Positions 26,673 to 35,125 of a stretch of DNA of 64,000 bases are shown here, piece after piece. Numbering within the stretch: the stretch's first letter is position 1; each line of letters starts with the position of its first letter. A program made the translations under genes and the position numbers. The notes below the pieces were generated by a model. It was not told where the DNA came from and did not search any database. It was given only the letters and a program-made list of their open reading frames with translations. Source of the stretch: Bog-756 sp049517675 (GTDB taxonomy: Bacteria > Actinomycetota > Acidimicrobiia > Acidimicrobiales > RAAP-2); NCBI GenBank assembly GCA_049517675.1, contig JBEKRV010000001.1:62001-126000 (forward strand). Reading direction: 5' to 3'.

Positions 26673-27833
26673 TCAGATCCGCTCGATGATGGTGCCCGTG
26701 GCCAGCGCGCCCCCGCAGCACATCGAGATGAGGGCCAGGTTCTTGTCCGACCGCTCGAGCTCGTGCAGGGCCGTGGTGATCAGGCGTGCACCGGTCGAGC
26801 CCACCGGGTGGCCGAGGGCGATGGCGCCCCCATTGACGTTGACCTTGTCCCAGTCGACCTCGTGGACCTTGCCCCACGACATCACGACCGAGGCGAATGC
26901 CTCGTTGACCTCGAAGATGTCGATGTCCGCCATGGTCATCCCGGCCTTCTTGAGGACATCGGCGGTGGCGGCCACCGGACCGTCCAGGTGGTAGTACGGA
27001 TCGGAGCCGACCAGCGTCTGGGCCACGATGCGCGCCCGGGGCCGCAGCCCTGCCTCGCCGGCACGTTCCTGGGACATCCACAGCACGGCGGCGGCCCCGT
27101 CGGAGATCTGGGAGCTGTTGCCCGCCGTGTGCATGCCCTCGGGCAGGACCGGCTTGAGGCCGGCCAGGCCCTCCTTGGTGGTCTCACGGGGTCCCTGGTC
27201 GCGGGAGACGAGGTCGAGCTCGCCCGTCGGCCCCTCAGCACCCATCACCGGTGCCTCGATCGGCACGATCTCCCGGTCGAAACGGCCCTCGGCGACGGCC
27301 ACCGCGGCCTTGCGCTGCGACTCGAACCCCAGCCAGTCGACGTCCTCACGCGAGATGCCGTACTTCTGGGCGATGCGCTCGGCCGCGTTGAACTGGTCGG
27401 GCATGTCCCAGGGGAAGTCGTCGGGACGCGACTTGCCCGGGCCGTTGAAGGCGTTTGCGCCGAGGCCCACCCGGCTCATGGCCTCGACACCGCAGGCGAT
27501 GCCGGAGTGGATGGCGTCCGCACTGATCAGGTTGGCGATGAAGTTGTTCGCCTGCTGGGCCGAGCCGCACTGGCAGTCGACGGTGGTGGCCGCCGTCTCG
27601 TAGGGCATTCCCTGGGCGAGCCAGGCGGTGCGCGTCACGTTGGAGGCCTGCTCGCCCGCCTGGGTCACGCAGCCGCCGACGATCTGCTCGACACTGCCGG
27701 GGTCGACCCCCGCCTTCTTCACCAGCTCCACCTGGACCTTGCCGAGGAGGTCGGCGGCGTGGAAGCCGGACAGCCAACCGTTGCGCTTGCCGATCGGTGA
27801 GCGGACTGCTTCGACGATGACCGGTTGGGCCAT
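26673..27833 (-). CDS. Thiolase (acetyl-CoA acyltransferase, steroid-thiolase-like)
   Basis: A 386-residue degradative thiolase cleaving 3-ketoacyl-CoA. The nucleophilic Cys lies in VDCQCGSAQQANNFIANLI, with NEAFASVV, the His motif GGAIALGHPVGSTGARL and the second Cys in SMCCGGALATG. The DCQCGSAQQA form and length resemble mycobacterial FadA6/FadA5-type steroid thiolases more than housekeeping AtoB, by memory. A perfect TAGAACCGGTTCTA operator lies 95 bp upstream. With the hydratase, dehydrogenase-like SDR and synthetase nearby, it completes a beta-oxidation set under one regulator. Confidence 0.88.
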   Translation of the reverse strand: MAQPVIVEAVRSPIGKRNGWLSGFHAADLLGKVQVELVKKAGVDPGSVEQIVGGCVTQAGEQASNVTRTAWLAQGMPYETAATTVDCQCGSAQQANNFIANLISADAIHSGIACGVEAMSRVGLGANAFNGPGKSRPDDFPWDMPDQFNAAERIAQKYGISREDVDWLGFESQRKAAVAVAEGRFDREIVPIEAPVMGAEGPTGELDLVSRDQGPRETTKEGLAGLKPVLPEGMHTAGNSSQISDGAAAVLWMSQERAGEAGLRPRARIVAQTLVGSDPYYHLDGPVAATADVLKKAGMTMADIDIFEVNEAFASVVMSWGKVHEVDWDKVNVNGGAIALGHPVGSTGARLITTALHELERSDKNLALISMCCGGALATGTIIERI

Positions 27834-28289
27834 GGTGGATCCCCCTTGAGAGTTCGTGTTGGTGGAGTGGGTGGTGAGGCTGACCGGGCGTCGGGGACTG
27901 ACTCCTCCCGACCCGGCGGCAGAAGTATAGAACCGGTTCTAGTCCTTCGTCCCATCGGCGCTGGGTTGCAGCCCGTCGGCGCAGAATTGCCGCCCTCCCG
28001 GCCGATCCGGAAGCTCGTTGGGCGGACGATGACTCGACGCCCGCGATCGGGCCGCCGGAGGGGCGGCACCGGTGGGGTACTGTGCCCCTCGGCGCCGGTG
28101 ATCCCGGCCGCTGGTCGGTGACCGGACCCCGGTCCCACCGATCGAGGGGAGACGTCAGGTGTTCGGGAACCATCGGCTGCCAGCCCACGGACGGCGCACC
28201 GGATCGGAACGGCCCGAGCGCGCCGTTCCATCCGGCATCCCGGCCGGGCACACGTCGTCCCACCCCGACCTCGCACCGGGTGTGCGACC
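27834..28289. other. Intergenic region upstream of thiolase and hydroxylase genes
   Basis: A 456-bp gap between divergent genes. It holds the perfect palindrome at 27928-27941, close to the thiolase. The remaining GC-rich part has open frames in several registers but none with convincing codon structure. Confidence 0.5.
27928..27941. promoter_or_regulatory. KstR-like operator palindrome, copy 3 (perfect)
   Basis: TAGAACCGGTTCTA, a perfect 14-bp palindrome 95 bp upstream of the thiolase start, matching the mycobacterial KstR consensus TnnAACnnGTTnnA. Confidence 0.75.
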
Positions 28290-29426
28290 GTGACCTGGCC
28301 ATCCAAGCCGGGCTCCGACGCCGTCGATCTGACGGTGGTGGCCGTCCCCGGGTACTTCGCCGCCATGGGGCTCGAGTACCTGTCCCAGCGCCGTCGGCTG
28401 GCCGGCGGTGGCGCCCCTTCGGCCGGCGACTACGAGCCCCGGGACACCCGGGCCAGCCTGGCCATGGGGACCCTCAGCCTCCTCGCGCCGTTCGTGGCCC
28501 CCCGGATCCTCGGCCCGGTCACCCCCGGCCGGGGCCGCTTCGCGAAGACCCTCGTCGGCGTGGCTGTCGTCGCCGCTGCGGCCACCACGGTGGCCGACGT
28601 CGTCGCCCGGCGGCACGAGCGTCGGAGGCCGGGCCGGGCCGGCGACGCGACGGAGCCACCTGCGCCGGCTGCGGTGGGGTCCCCCGCCCGACGGCTCGCG
28701 TCGGTCGGCGGTGTCGTCGCCATCGCCGCCGGGGGCCTGGCCGTCACCACGGCCTGGGCCACCGCCACCACACCGGAGCAGCTCTGGCGCAGGCGACTGG
28801 TCCCCTCGCTCGGCAACGGGCCGGCCGCCCTGGTGGCCGCCATGGTCGGCTGGGACTTCATCTACTACTGGAACCACCGGTTCATGCACACCAGCCGGTA
28901 CATGTGGGCCGTACACGAGGTCCACCACTCGAGCCAGCGCTACAACCTGTCGACCGCACTCCGACAGCCGGTGGCCGATGCGCTCGGCACCATGGTCCCC
29001 TACGGGCTGCTCTGCCTGTTCGGCATTCCGCCCGACGCCGTGGCCACCGCCCGCGGCGTCAACCTGATCTACCAATTCTGGATCCACACCGAGGCCATCG
29101 ACCGGATCGGCCGGGCGGAACGGACACTCAACTCGCCCTCCCACCACCGGGTGCACCACGGGACGAACCGGCAGTACCTCGACAGGAACCACGGTGGCAT
29201 CCTCATCGTCTGGGACCGGATGTTCGGAACCTTCGAACCCGAGGGCGAGCGCGTCGTCTACGGGCTCACCACCAACATCGACACCTTCAACCCGGCCCGC
29301 ATCGCTTCACACGAGTACGTGGACATGGCCCGGGACGTGGCGTCGGCCACCGGATGGGCCGAGCGGTTGTCCTACGTGCTGCGGGGGCCCGGCTGGGCCA
29401 TGCGGCACCGGGCGCCGGCCGCCTGA
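28290..29426 (+). CDS. Fatty acid hydroxylase / sterol desaturase family protein
   Basis: A 378-residue integral membrane di-iron enzyme. The histidine clusters NHRFMH, HEVHHSSQ and PSHHRVHHGTNRQYLDRNHGG are those of the family, and several hydrophobic helices precede and separate them. ALRQPVADALG and WDRMFGTFEPE are further family marks. Expected reaction: O2-dependent hydroxylation or desaturation of a fatty acid, sterol or carotenoid, with the active site on the cytoplasmic face. Start taken as GTG 28290. A variable Pro/Ala-rich segment (~110-135) interrupts the N-terminal membrane region. Confidence 0.85.
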   Translation: MTWPSKPGSDAVDLTVVAVPGYFAAMGLEYLSQRRRLAGGGAPSAGDYEPRDTRASLAMGTLSLLAPFVAPRILGPVTPGRGRFAKTLVGVAVVAAAATTVADVVARRHERRRPGRAGDATEPPAPAAVGSPARRLASVGGVVAIAAGGLAVTTAWATATTPEQLWRRRLVPSLGNGPAALVAAMVGWDFIYYWNHRFMHTSRYMWAVHEVHHSSQRYNLSTALRQPVADALGTMVPYGLLCLFGIPPDAVATARGVNLIYQFWIHTEAIDRIGRAERTLNSPSHHRVHHGTNRQYLDRNHGGILIVWDRMFGTFEPEGERVVYGLTTNIDTFNPARIASHEYVDMARDVASATGWAERLSYVLRGPGWAMRHRAPAA

Positions 29427-29502
29427 GCGGATCCGGGGTGACGGCAGGCCGGCGCGGCCCCCGTCTGCCACACTGGCCCGGTCCCACCGAGGAGGAGGTC
29501 CG

Positions 29503-29916
29503 ATGACCGCAGCCGGTACCAAGGACGATCCCTGGCGGCTCACCACGGCACCGGGGAGCTCCGGCTACGCCATGTACCGGGACGAGGGTGCCGACCCTCC
29601 CGTACTGGTCTGCCAGGTCGGGTCCACCATGCTCACCTACGACCTGCGCGCGGTCGTCGACCTCCACGCCTGGCTCGTCGAACAGGGCGACTGGGTCCCC
29701 CTCGGCGCCGCAGACGAGGCCAAGCCCGTGGCCGACGGCACCGTCGAGGCGTGGGGACGATCGCCCGAGAACCCGATCGGTGGCTGGTACGGGATGCGGA
29801 AGGGATACCGCGGACGCTTCGGCATGTACCTCCCCCCGCTCCTCGAGGAGCTCGGGCTGGCGGAGCTCACCCACGACGCCCGGAACAACAGGGTCCGGGG
29901 GATCCCGCCGACCTGA
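29503..29916 (+). CDS. Conserved hypothetical protein (DUF6855-like)
   Basis: A 137-residue cytoplasmic protein, MTAAGTKDDPWRLTTAPGSSGYAMYRDEGADPP, with YDLRAVVDLHAWLVEQGDWVPLG and ENPIGGWYGMRKGYRGRFGMYLPPLLEELGLAEL. The pattern is familiar from a conserved family of unknown function, DUF6855 as I recall. A strong ribosome site (gaggaggtc) precedes ATG 29503. It is the last backbone gene before the integrated element, 56 bp from the displaced fadE fragment. Confidence 0.75.
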   Translation: MTAAGTKDDPWRLTTAPGSSGYAMYRDEGADPPVLVCQVGSTMLTYDLRAVVDLHAWLVEQGDWVPLGAADEAKPVADGTVEAWGRSPENPIGGWYGMRKGYRGRFGMYLPPLLEELGLAELTHDARNNRVRGIPPT

Positions 29917-29972
29917 CCGCGATCGGTCCGCCCCGTCCCCGGCGGCGGCGGATGCGCCGGTGACGATCCCCA

Positions 29973-30039
29973 TCAGCCGAGGAGGCCCTTGGCGATCACC
30001 ACCCGCTGGATCTGGTTGGTGCCCTCGTAGATCTGGGTG
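29973..30039 (-). pseudogene. Displaced 3' end of the acyl-CoA dehydrogenase gene
   Basis: Reads, on the minus strand, TQIYEGTNQIQRVVIAKGLLG and a TGA stop, the same C-terminus as the intact gene at 42589-43740 apart from Lys-Gly in place of Lys-Ser. It has no upstream coding sequence. This is the original end of that gene, cut off when the element integrated. Confidence 0.85.
29998..30039. repeat. Attachment-site core, left copy
   Basis: 42 bp identical to 42614-42655 in the same orientation. Identity ends abruptly on both sides: c/g at the left, c/a at the right. Partial similarity continues leftward because both are ends of the same gene. Confidence 0.9.
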
Positions 30040-30430
30040 CTCGGTTCCGGGGGTCCAGCCGGTCGTCTCCAGTGCGCTGACCTGGTTCTATTCGGGATCG
30101 AGTGGTCCTGAATCCACCCGGTTCCGCCGAGTTGTAGGGATCAAGTAGGGATGGAATTGGCCGAAGGACCGTGCAACCACGCCTTGCTCAGCGGTCGCCC
30201 TACTTCACTGCCTGCTCCAGCGATTCGCACCACGGGTCCCGCCGCAATGACCGTTGCCTTCGCTTCCGCTACGGCGATCGGACCTGGGTCGTCCTCCGGC
30301 CGACTCTTCAATGAGGGTGCCGACTGGTTGGGCCTCAGCCCCATGTTCCCAATGGCGCGCTCACAGTGAGTTCTGATCCCGTTGCTGACGGGATGTCGCA
30401 CCGTCGATCCCACACGTTGCACGTCGGAAA
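30040..30430. other. Left end of the element, no confident gene
   Basis: 391 bp between the left attachment core and the primase-helicase stop. It contains the arm-type repeat at 30135-30153. Frames of 72 codons (plus, from 30151) and 93 codons (minus, 30141-30422) are open but show no recognisable protein and no clear ribosome site. Confidence 0.5.
30135..30153. promoter_or_regulatory. Arm-type integrase-binding repeat, left
   Basis: TAGGGATCAAGTAGGGATG, two direct copies of TAGGGAT spaced 11 bp apart. The same 19-bp sequence with one change occurs at 42522-42540 near the right end, both about 75-95 bp inside the attachment cores, as expected of integrase arm sites. Confidence 0.65.
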
Positions 30431-32833
30431 TCAGCCGGCCTTCCCGCCATTCTTCGGTACGTCGAAGCCGAGAGACGCGTACGCCTTCCTGCGTTCTTGA
30501 TGCATGCGAGCCAGGACCGGCACGGACGCATCCACGTAGTCATGAACCTCGACACTCGTCTTCTCGGCCGTAGGTCGCAAGACTCGTCCGACGTACTGCA
30601 CCACGCTTCCTTTGAATTTGATGGGGAACGCCAGAAACAGGGTGTCAAGCGGAGGACAGTCGAAGCCCTCTCCGAGCAGGCTGGCCGTCGCAGCCAAGAC
30701 GAGTCCGTTCTTAGTGCCGGAAGAACGGTCCAACTGCTGCAGCACCGCGGTCCGGGCCTTCTTGCCCATCTGACCGTGCATGACCAGGGGATGGACGCCA
30801 CGCTCCACCAGCGTGGCGGCAATCAGATCGAGATGTTCGGTCCAACGGGTGAGCACCAGGCAGTTCCTGCCCTTGGCGGAGGCGTCCGCGATGTCGTCGC
30901 AGATGGCAGCCGTCCGGTCCGCGTCTTCCACCAGTCCCCGAAACGTGGTCTGGATGTGTTGTCCACCTTCGACGGCCTCGTGTGCGGTCGAGTGGACGAT
31001 GAGCTGTAGCGAGTGCCGATTGGCTTCTGCCGGAGCGGACATGGAGTGCCTCACAGGTCCACAGTGCATTGCCATCATGGCCTGGAGTCCATCTCGTCGG
31101 TACGGAGTGGCCGTCATTCCGATCCACCTCCGCACGGGGATCTCGCGGACGGCGCGTTCGAACGTCACCGCCGGCACGTGGTGGCATTCGTCGACGATCA
31201 CCATCCCATAGGGCGCAGTGAGCTCGGCGATGTCGTAGCGACGCGCCAGGCTCTGGACCATCACGACATCGATCAGGCCCTTCGTCTTGCTCCTCCCTCC
31301 ACCCAGCTGACCGATCTGCTTCGCGTCAACATCCAGGTGGGTCACGAGACGCTCGCGCCATTGGTCGACCAGCGGTTTCCGGTCCACGATTACCAGGGTG
31401 GGCACCTTGTGGCGAGCGATGAGACCGCAACCGACGACGGTCTTTCCGGATCCGGGTGGGGCGACCAGCATGCCCAGGTCGTGGGGAGCCAGCGCTTCGA
31501 CCGCCTCGCTCTGGTCTGCCGTGAGGGTAGCGACGAGCTCCACGGCGACCGGCTCGGGGTTCTGAAAGCCGTCGACGATCCGAAGTTCGCTTCCAGCTTC
31601 CTCCACGATGCGTTCGGCCGCGTCTCGGAGCCCTCGAGGTAACTGCAGCTCACCCAGTGATTCCCGGTAGCAGCGGATGAAGCGGGGGGTGTTCCAGGTG
31701 GAGAAACGCATCCGCTCCTTCTCGTAGAATTCCGGGTTGTGGAGGGAAGCAGCGTGCTTCAGTGCCGCCACAAGGGCGGGGGGCACACCGACGCGATCGA
31801 TCGAGAGCATCGCGCCGGCCCGGGCATCGATCGAGCGTGGAGGATCCACCTGTGAGGCGACGGTTGCGGTCCGCCGCAGCGTGTGGGCGTCCGGTCCCGT
31901 CTCCAGGTCCCCCATGCTGTCGACCAATTCGTCGAGGAAGGCAGCGGTGACTGGATCGACCGTCGAAAGCTGCTCCCACTGATCGGCATAGGGTTCCATG
32001 GTCGAGGGGTCAATGAAGACCGTCGTCCCTCGCTTACGGCACTCCCCCTGCAACGGCAGCGCTATCAGATTGCCGAACGACCCATTTGGCATGAAGTCCT
32101 GCGTCGGAAACAACCGGTCATAGCTCGCCAGGTCGATCTCAGCGCGGACCGTCATCGCCTCCCGAATGAGGTGCACGCCGAGCCGACGTGCCGAGGACGC
32201 GGAGACGGGACCCGCGAAGAAGATCCAGACGTGACCTCCGTCGCCCGATCGCGAGCGTTCCAGAAGGCCGGGAATCCCCAGGGAACGAGCCACATCGAGG
32301 TAGGCGCCTGCATCCAGTGCCCACCCTGGACCATCGAAGTCGCTGGCAAGCAGTCGGCAAACGTCGCCGTGGAGCAACGGATAGATCCCCACATGCAATT
32401 CGCCGGCGAGATGCCGTTCCACGACTTCCGCCGTGTACGGCAGGTACTCGCGATCCGGTGACTTGGCGTTGGCGACGCCACCGAGGACCGCCGGACTCCA
32501 GCCCGCCTTGCCCGTTCGCTGACTGCTCCAGGCACGTGCATAGACATCGTCGCGTCCGACGAAGAGGGACAGAAAGAGCGCCACCTTCTCGCTCGACGTC
32601 GAGCTCTGCGATACCCAGGGCGCGCTCGATTCTCCATTGCTGTTCACCTGAACCAACGTCGGCGCCACAGAACGGTCGTCGGTCCGAGTGACTCGAGGGC
32701 CGGTCTCCCGGTCCTCGAGGCCCAGGAGAGCGCGGAACCTGGCGATCTCCGATTTCAACTCGACAAGTTCCGCCTCCAGCGCGGACAGTCGACTCGCTGT
32801 CTCGGAAACTTGGGATGGATCGGTATCGCTCAC
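30431..32833 (-). CDS. Primase (AEP) - superfamily II helicase fusion, TOTE conflict-system type
   Basis: About 800 residues in three parts. A short coiled coil (SRLSALEAELVELKSEIARFRALLGLE) precedes an archaeo-eukaryotic primase domain with LLASDFDGPGWALDAGAYLDVARSLGIP (the DxD metal site) and RSGDGGHVWIFFA (the sxH motif). The helicase follows: Walker A VAPPGSGKTVVG, VDECHHVPA, GMTATPYRRDG and QYVGRVLRP. This matches TOTE-type proteins, predicted anti-invader systems of mobile DNA, as I recall. GTG 32833 is chosen because an upstream extension to 33085 would overlap the PIN gene in another frame. It may defend the host or replicate the element. Confidence 0.75.
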   Translation of the reverse strand: MSDTDPSQVSETASRLSALEAELVELKSEIARFRALLGLEDRETGPRVTRTDDRSVAPTLVQVNSNGESSAPWVSQSSTSSEKVALFLSLFVGRDDVYARAWSSQRTGKAGWSPAVLGGVANAKSPDREYLPYTAEVVERHLAGELHVGIYPLLHGDVCRLLASDFDGPGWALDAGAYLDVARSLGIPGLLERSRSGDGGHVWIFFAGPVSASSARRLGVHLIREAMTVRAEIDLASYDRLFPTQDFMPNGSFGNLIALPLQGECRKRGTTVFIDPSTMEPYADQWEQLSTVDPVTAAFLDELVDSMGDLETGPDAHTLRRTATVASQVDPPRSIDARAGAMLSIDRVGVPPALVAALKHAASLHNPEFYEKERMRFSTWNTPRFIRCYRESLGELQLPRGLRDAAERIVEEAGSELRIVDGFQNPEPVAVELVATLTADQSEAVEALAPHDLGMLVAPPGSGKTVVGCGLIARHKVPTLVIVDRKPLVDQWRERLVTHLDVDAKQIGQLGGGRSKTKGLIDVVMVQSLARRYDIAELTAPYGMVIVDECHHVPAVTFERAVREIPVRRWIGMTATPYRRDGLQAMMAMHCGPVRHSMSAPAEANRHSLQLIVHSTAHEAVEGGQHIQTTFRGLVEDADRTAAICDDIADASAKGRNCLVLTRWTEHLDLIAATLVERGVHPLVMHGQMGKKARTAVLQQLDRSSGTKNGLVLAATASLLGEGFDCPPLDTLFLAFPIKFKGSVVQYVGRVLRPTAEKTSVEVHDYVDASVPVLARMHQERRKAYASLGFDVPKNGGKAG

Positions 32834-32948
32834 AGGACCCAATTCACTAGAACAGTCCCGATCACCGTCGACGACCCGACGGAGCAGACCAACCGAGGAA
32901 GCTGGCGAGATCCCAGCGGCATCAGGATCGGTCCGATCCGCACATGCT

Positions 32949-33356
32949 TCACCACCGATCCAGGAACGAAGCCGGAGTGATGCATGGCGGCTCCTGGTGT
33001 TCCCACTCCAAGAGATCCTTGTCGCCGGTGACGATGAAGCCGCAGGTGTGCATCCGCGCCAAGGACACCAGGTAGGCGTCTTCACTGTCCCTGATGCCGA
33101 CCTCCTCCACCGGAGGGTCGGGCACGAGGTCCACCATCGTTCCGATCATCTCGATGAAGGCTGCCGCTCTCTCTTGGGAGATCCACTTTCGAAGTCGCTC
33201 CCTGGAGGTCAGGACCTCACTGACCTCGTGCAGCAATTCTGGGCACATCACCACATCGATCTCCGCTCCCCCCAGCCATCGGTCCACGATGACGTACGAC
33301 GGACCCCTCTGAATAGCAGCAGAGATCCAGACGTTGGCATCGATAACGATTTTCAC
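32949..33356 (-). CDS. PIN domain toxin of a toxin-antitoxin pair
   Basis: A 135-residue PIN-domain RNase: KIVIDANVWISAAIQRG with the first catalytic Asp, a central acidic ELLHEVSEVL, and RDSEDAYLVSLARMHTCGFIVTGDKDLLEW with the later Asp residues. This is the COG1569-like PIN type. Expected action: metal-dependent cleavage of RNA, inhibited by the partner encoded 11 bp upstream. It lies 115 bp upstream of the primase-helicase on the same strand, so it may be cotranscribed with it or serve to stabilise the element. Confidence 0.8.
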   Translation of the reverse strand: MKIVIDANVWISAAIQRGPSYVIVDRWLGGAEIDVVMCPELLHEVSEVLTSRERLRKWISQERAAAFIEMIGTMVDLVPDPPVEEVGIRDSEDAYLVSLARMHTCGFIVTGDKDLLEWEHQEPPCITPASFLDRW

Positions 33357-33367
33357 CGAATTGACCG

Positions 33368-33679
33368 TCAGCTGCGGCGACGGCGCCGCACTGTTCGCGA
33401 CTCCGCTACAGCGAGCTGCGTAGCTTCATCCTCGGACAGATCTTCGTTGGCCCCAGTTGCCCGTTCCAGCTCGGTGCGGAAGCGAGCCGTGTAGTACTCC
33501 CATGCCGCCTGGCGGCTGGTGCCGAGTGCCGAGGCGATCTGCTCCCACGAACTCCCTGATTGCCTTGCCTTCTTAACGAGCGCACACCGAAGGCGATCAA
33601 GTTCCACTTCGCTCGCCGTGATCTGCTCGATCGCATCAAGCGGATCAACGGGAAGGGCATCGGTGGAGAGCAGACTCAT
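33368..33679 (-). CDS. HTH antitoxin partner of the PIN toxin
   Basis: A 103-residue protein with SSWEQIASALGTSRQAAWEYYTARF, a helix-turn-helix of the kind found in small sigma-like or antitoxin proteins. Its charged C-terminus (EDEATQLAVAESRTVRRRRRS) could wrap the toxin. The gene is first in the pair and ends 11 bp before the PIN gene, the usual antitoxin-first order. It probably autoregulates by binding its own promoter region. Confidence 0.7.
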   Translation of the reverse strand: MSLLSTDALPVDPLDAIEQITASEVELDRLRCALVKKARQSGSSWEQIASALGTSRQAAWEYYTARFRTELERATGANEDLSEDEATQLAVAESRTVRRRRRS

Positions 33680-33867
33680 GGTGTCAGGTTATCTTGACAG
33701 CTTGGAATCAGCAAGGGGGTGTTCTGACGCTCATGACGGGGGAAGGCCACCTCGATGTTCCATCACTTTTCCGTCATCACCCCGCCATGGCGACTGGGTC
33801 ACGTCCCACCGAGTCGATAACGCCGCCGAGCCGGTGTTTGGGGACAGGGTCTCGGTAGTCTTCATCG

Positions 33868-34665
33868 GTGCGTCATGCCATCAATCTCCCGCTCTTCGGT
33901 CCTTTGGCGGATCCTGCGACCGTGGTCGAGATCGGCCAGGCCGCTGAGGACCACGGCTGGGATGGGCTGTTCGTCTGGGACCATGTACTGAGCCCGCTTT
34001 CTGTATCATGGGAGATCTCGGATCCCTGGATCGTGCTCGCTGCCATTGCAGCCACAACCAAGTCGATCCGGCTGGGTACGATGGTCACTCCGATCGCCCG
34101 TCGACGAATCATCAAACTTGCCAGGGAGACCGTGACGCTGGATCGGCTGAGTGCCGGACGCCTGACACTCGGGCTTGGTCTTGGTGGAGATGGTGGGCGT
34201 GAGTTCTCCGCCTTCGGCGATCCCATTCAACCTGGTGAACGGGCAGAGATCCTCGACCAAGGCGTCGCCGCACTGACTGCGCTGTGGGCAGGTGACGTGG
34301 TGCGCAGCTCGGGCAGGGTCAAAGTCGAGAACGTCCAGATCGAACCGGGACCGGTCCAGAGCCCCAGGATCCCGATCTGGTTCGGCTGCAAGGGCGTCAA
34401 CTTCCGCCCGGTCGAGCGGGCAGCGGCTTACGACGGTATATACCCCATCGAAGTGGACATGGCTCAGGTGGGTCAGATAGTTGAGCGGATCCGCCATCTT
34501 CGTGGTTCGCTTGATGGGTTCGACATTGCCCTGGCGGCCCATCCGGATGTTTCGCTGTCCGACCTACGCCTGGCGGGGGCAACGTGGGCGATGCACGCTT
34601 TCTGGCCCGGCCACAGGCCCGACCAAGTGATGAGATTCATCTCTCGGGGAGTGCCGCCCACGTAG
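33868..34665 (+). CDS. LLM class flavin-dependent oxidoreductase
   Basis: A 265-residue luciferase-like TIM-barrel protein: AINLPLFGPLADPATVVEIGQAAEDHGWDGLFVWDHVL, IRLGTMVTPIARRRIIKLARETVTLDRLSAGRLTLGLGLG, and a C-terminal VSLSDLRLAGATWAMHAFWPGHRP. It is probably F420- or FMN-dependent. It is somewhat shorter than most members (~300-340), chiefly in the middle. It is a cargo gene of the element with no obvious link to neighbours; it could be a passenger metabolic gene captured from another actinobacterium. Confidence 0.8.
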   Translation: MRHAINLPLFGPLADPATVVEIGQAAEDHGWDGLFVWDHVLSPLSVSWEISDPWIVLAAIAATTKSIRLGTMVTPIARRRIIKLARETVTLDRLSAGRLTLGLGLGGDGGREFSAFGDPIQPGERAEILDQGVAALTALWAGDVVRSSGRVKVENVQIEPGPVQSPRIPIWFGCKGVNFRPVERAAAYDGIYPIEVDMAQVGQIVERIRHLRGSLDGFDIALAAHPDVSLSDLRLAGATWAMHAFWPGHRPDQVMRFISRGVPPT

Positions 34666-34777
34666 GAGTGTGCGCCGGAGATTGACGCTCTCATCCGGCG
34701 TTGTGGGGCAGTGCAGACGATGAGCGTTTACTGATTCCGCTTGATGGAACGATGCGCAACACGGTACCGTGTGTCAC

Positions 34778-35125
34778 ATGGTTCCCAATGACGACCCTGT
34801 CTGGCTCACCCAGCTTCGGAGAGGGTCTGTCGAACACTGCGTCTTGGCCCTCCTGCGAGGAGAGGAGCGGTACGGATTCGAGTTGGCCCGCCTCTTGGTC
34901 GACGTTGGGGGGTTGATTGCTAGCGAGGGGACGATCTACCCGCTTCTCGCTCGGCTACGGCGCAATGGCCTGGTGGAGACCACGTGGCGTGAGTCCACCG
35001 AGGGTCCGCCTCGGCGCTACTACCGCCTCACTGAGGCGGGCGAACTTGCCCTGACGGCGTTCATCCACCAGTGGAAGCTCTTTCAGGCATCCGTGGACTC
35101 GATCCTCACGGGGGAGGCGGCATGA
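34778..35125 (+). CDS. PadR family transcriptional regulator
   Basis: A 115-residue winged-helix regulator: GSVEHCVLALLRGEERYGFELARLLVDVGGLIASEGTIYPLLARLRRNGLVETTW, then RRYYRLTEAGELAL and a C-terminal dimerisation helix. It overlaps the next gene by 4 bp (ATGA), the common PadR/HAAS-protein arrangement, where PadR represses its own operon. ATG 34778 is chosen over GTG 34769. Confidence 0.85.
   Translation: MVPNDDPVWLTQLRRGSVEHCVLALLRGEERYGFELARLLVDVGGLIASEGTIYPLLARLRRNGLVETTWRESTEGPPRRYYRLTEAGELALTAFIHQWKLFQASVDSILTGEAA

Noticed and set aside
30084..30089. GTTCTA at the element's left end as a fourth KstR-like site
   Set aside because: Only one half-site matches; the other half deviates at most positions.
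30141..30422. A 93-codon minus-strand frame at the left end of the element
   Set aside because: It overlaps the arm-type repeat, has no convincing start signal and resembles nothing I recognise; possible but unsupported.
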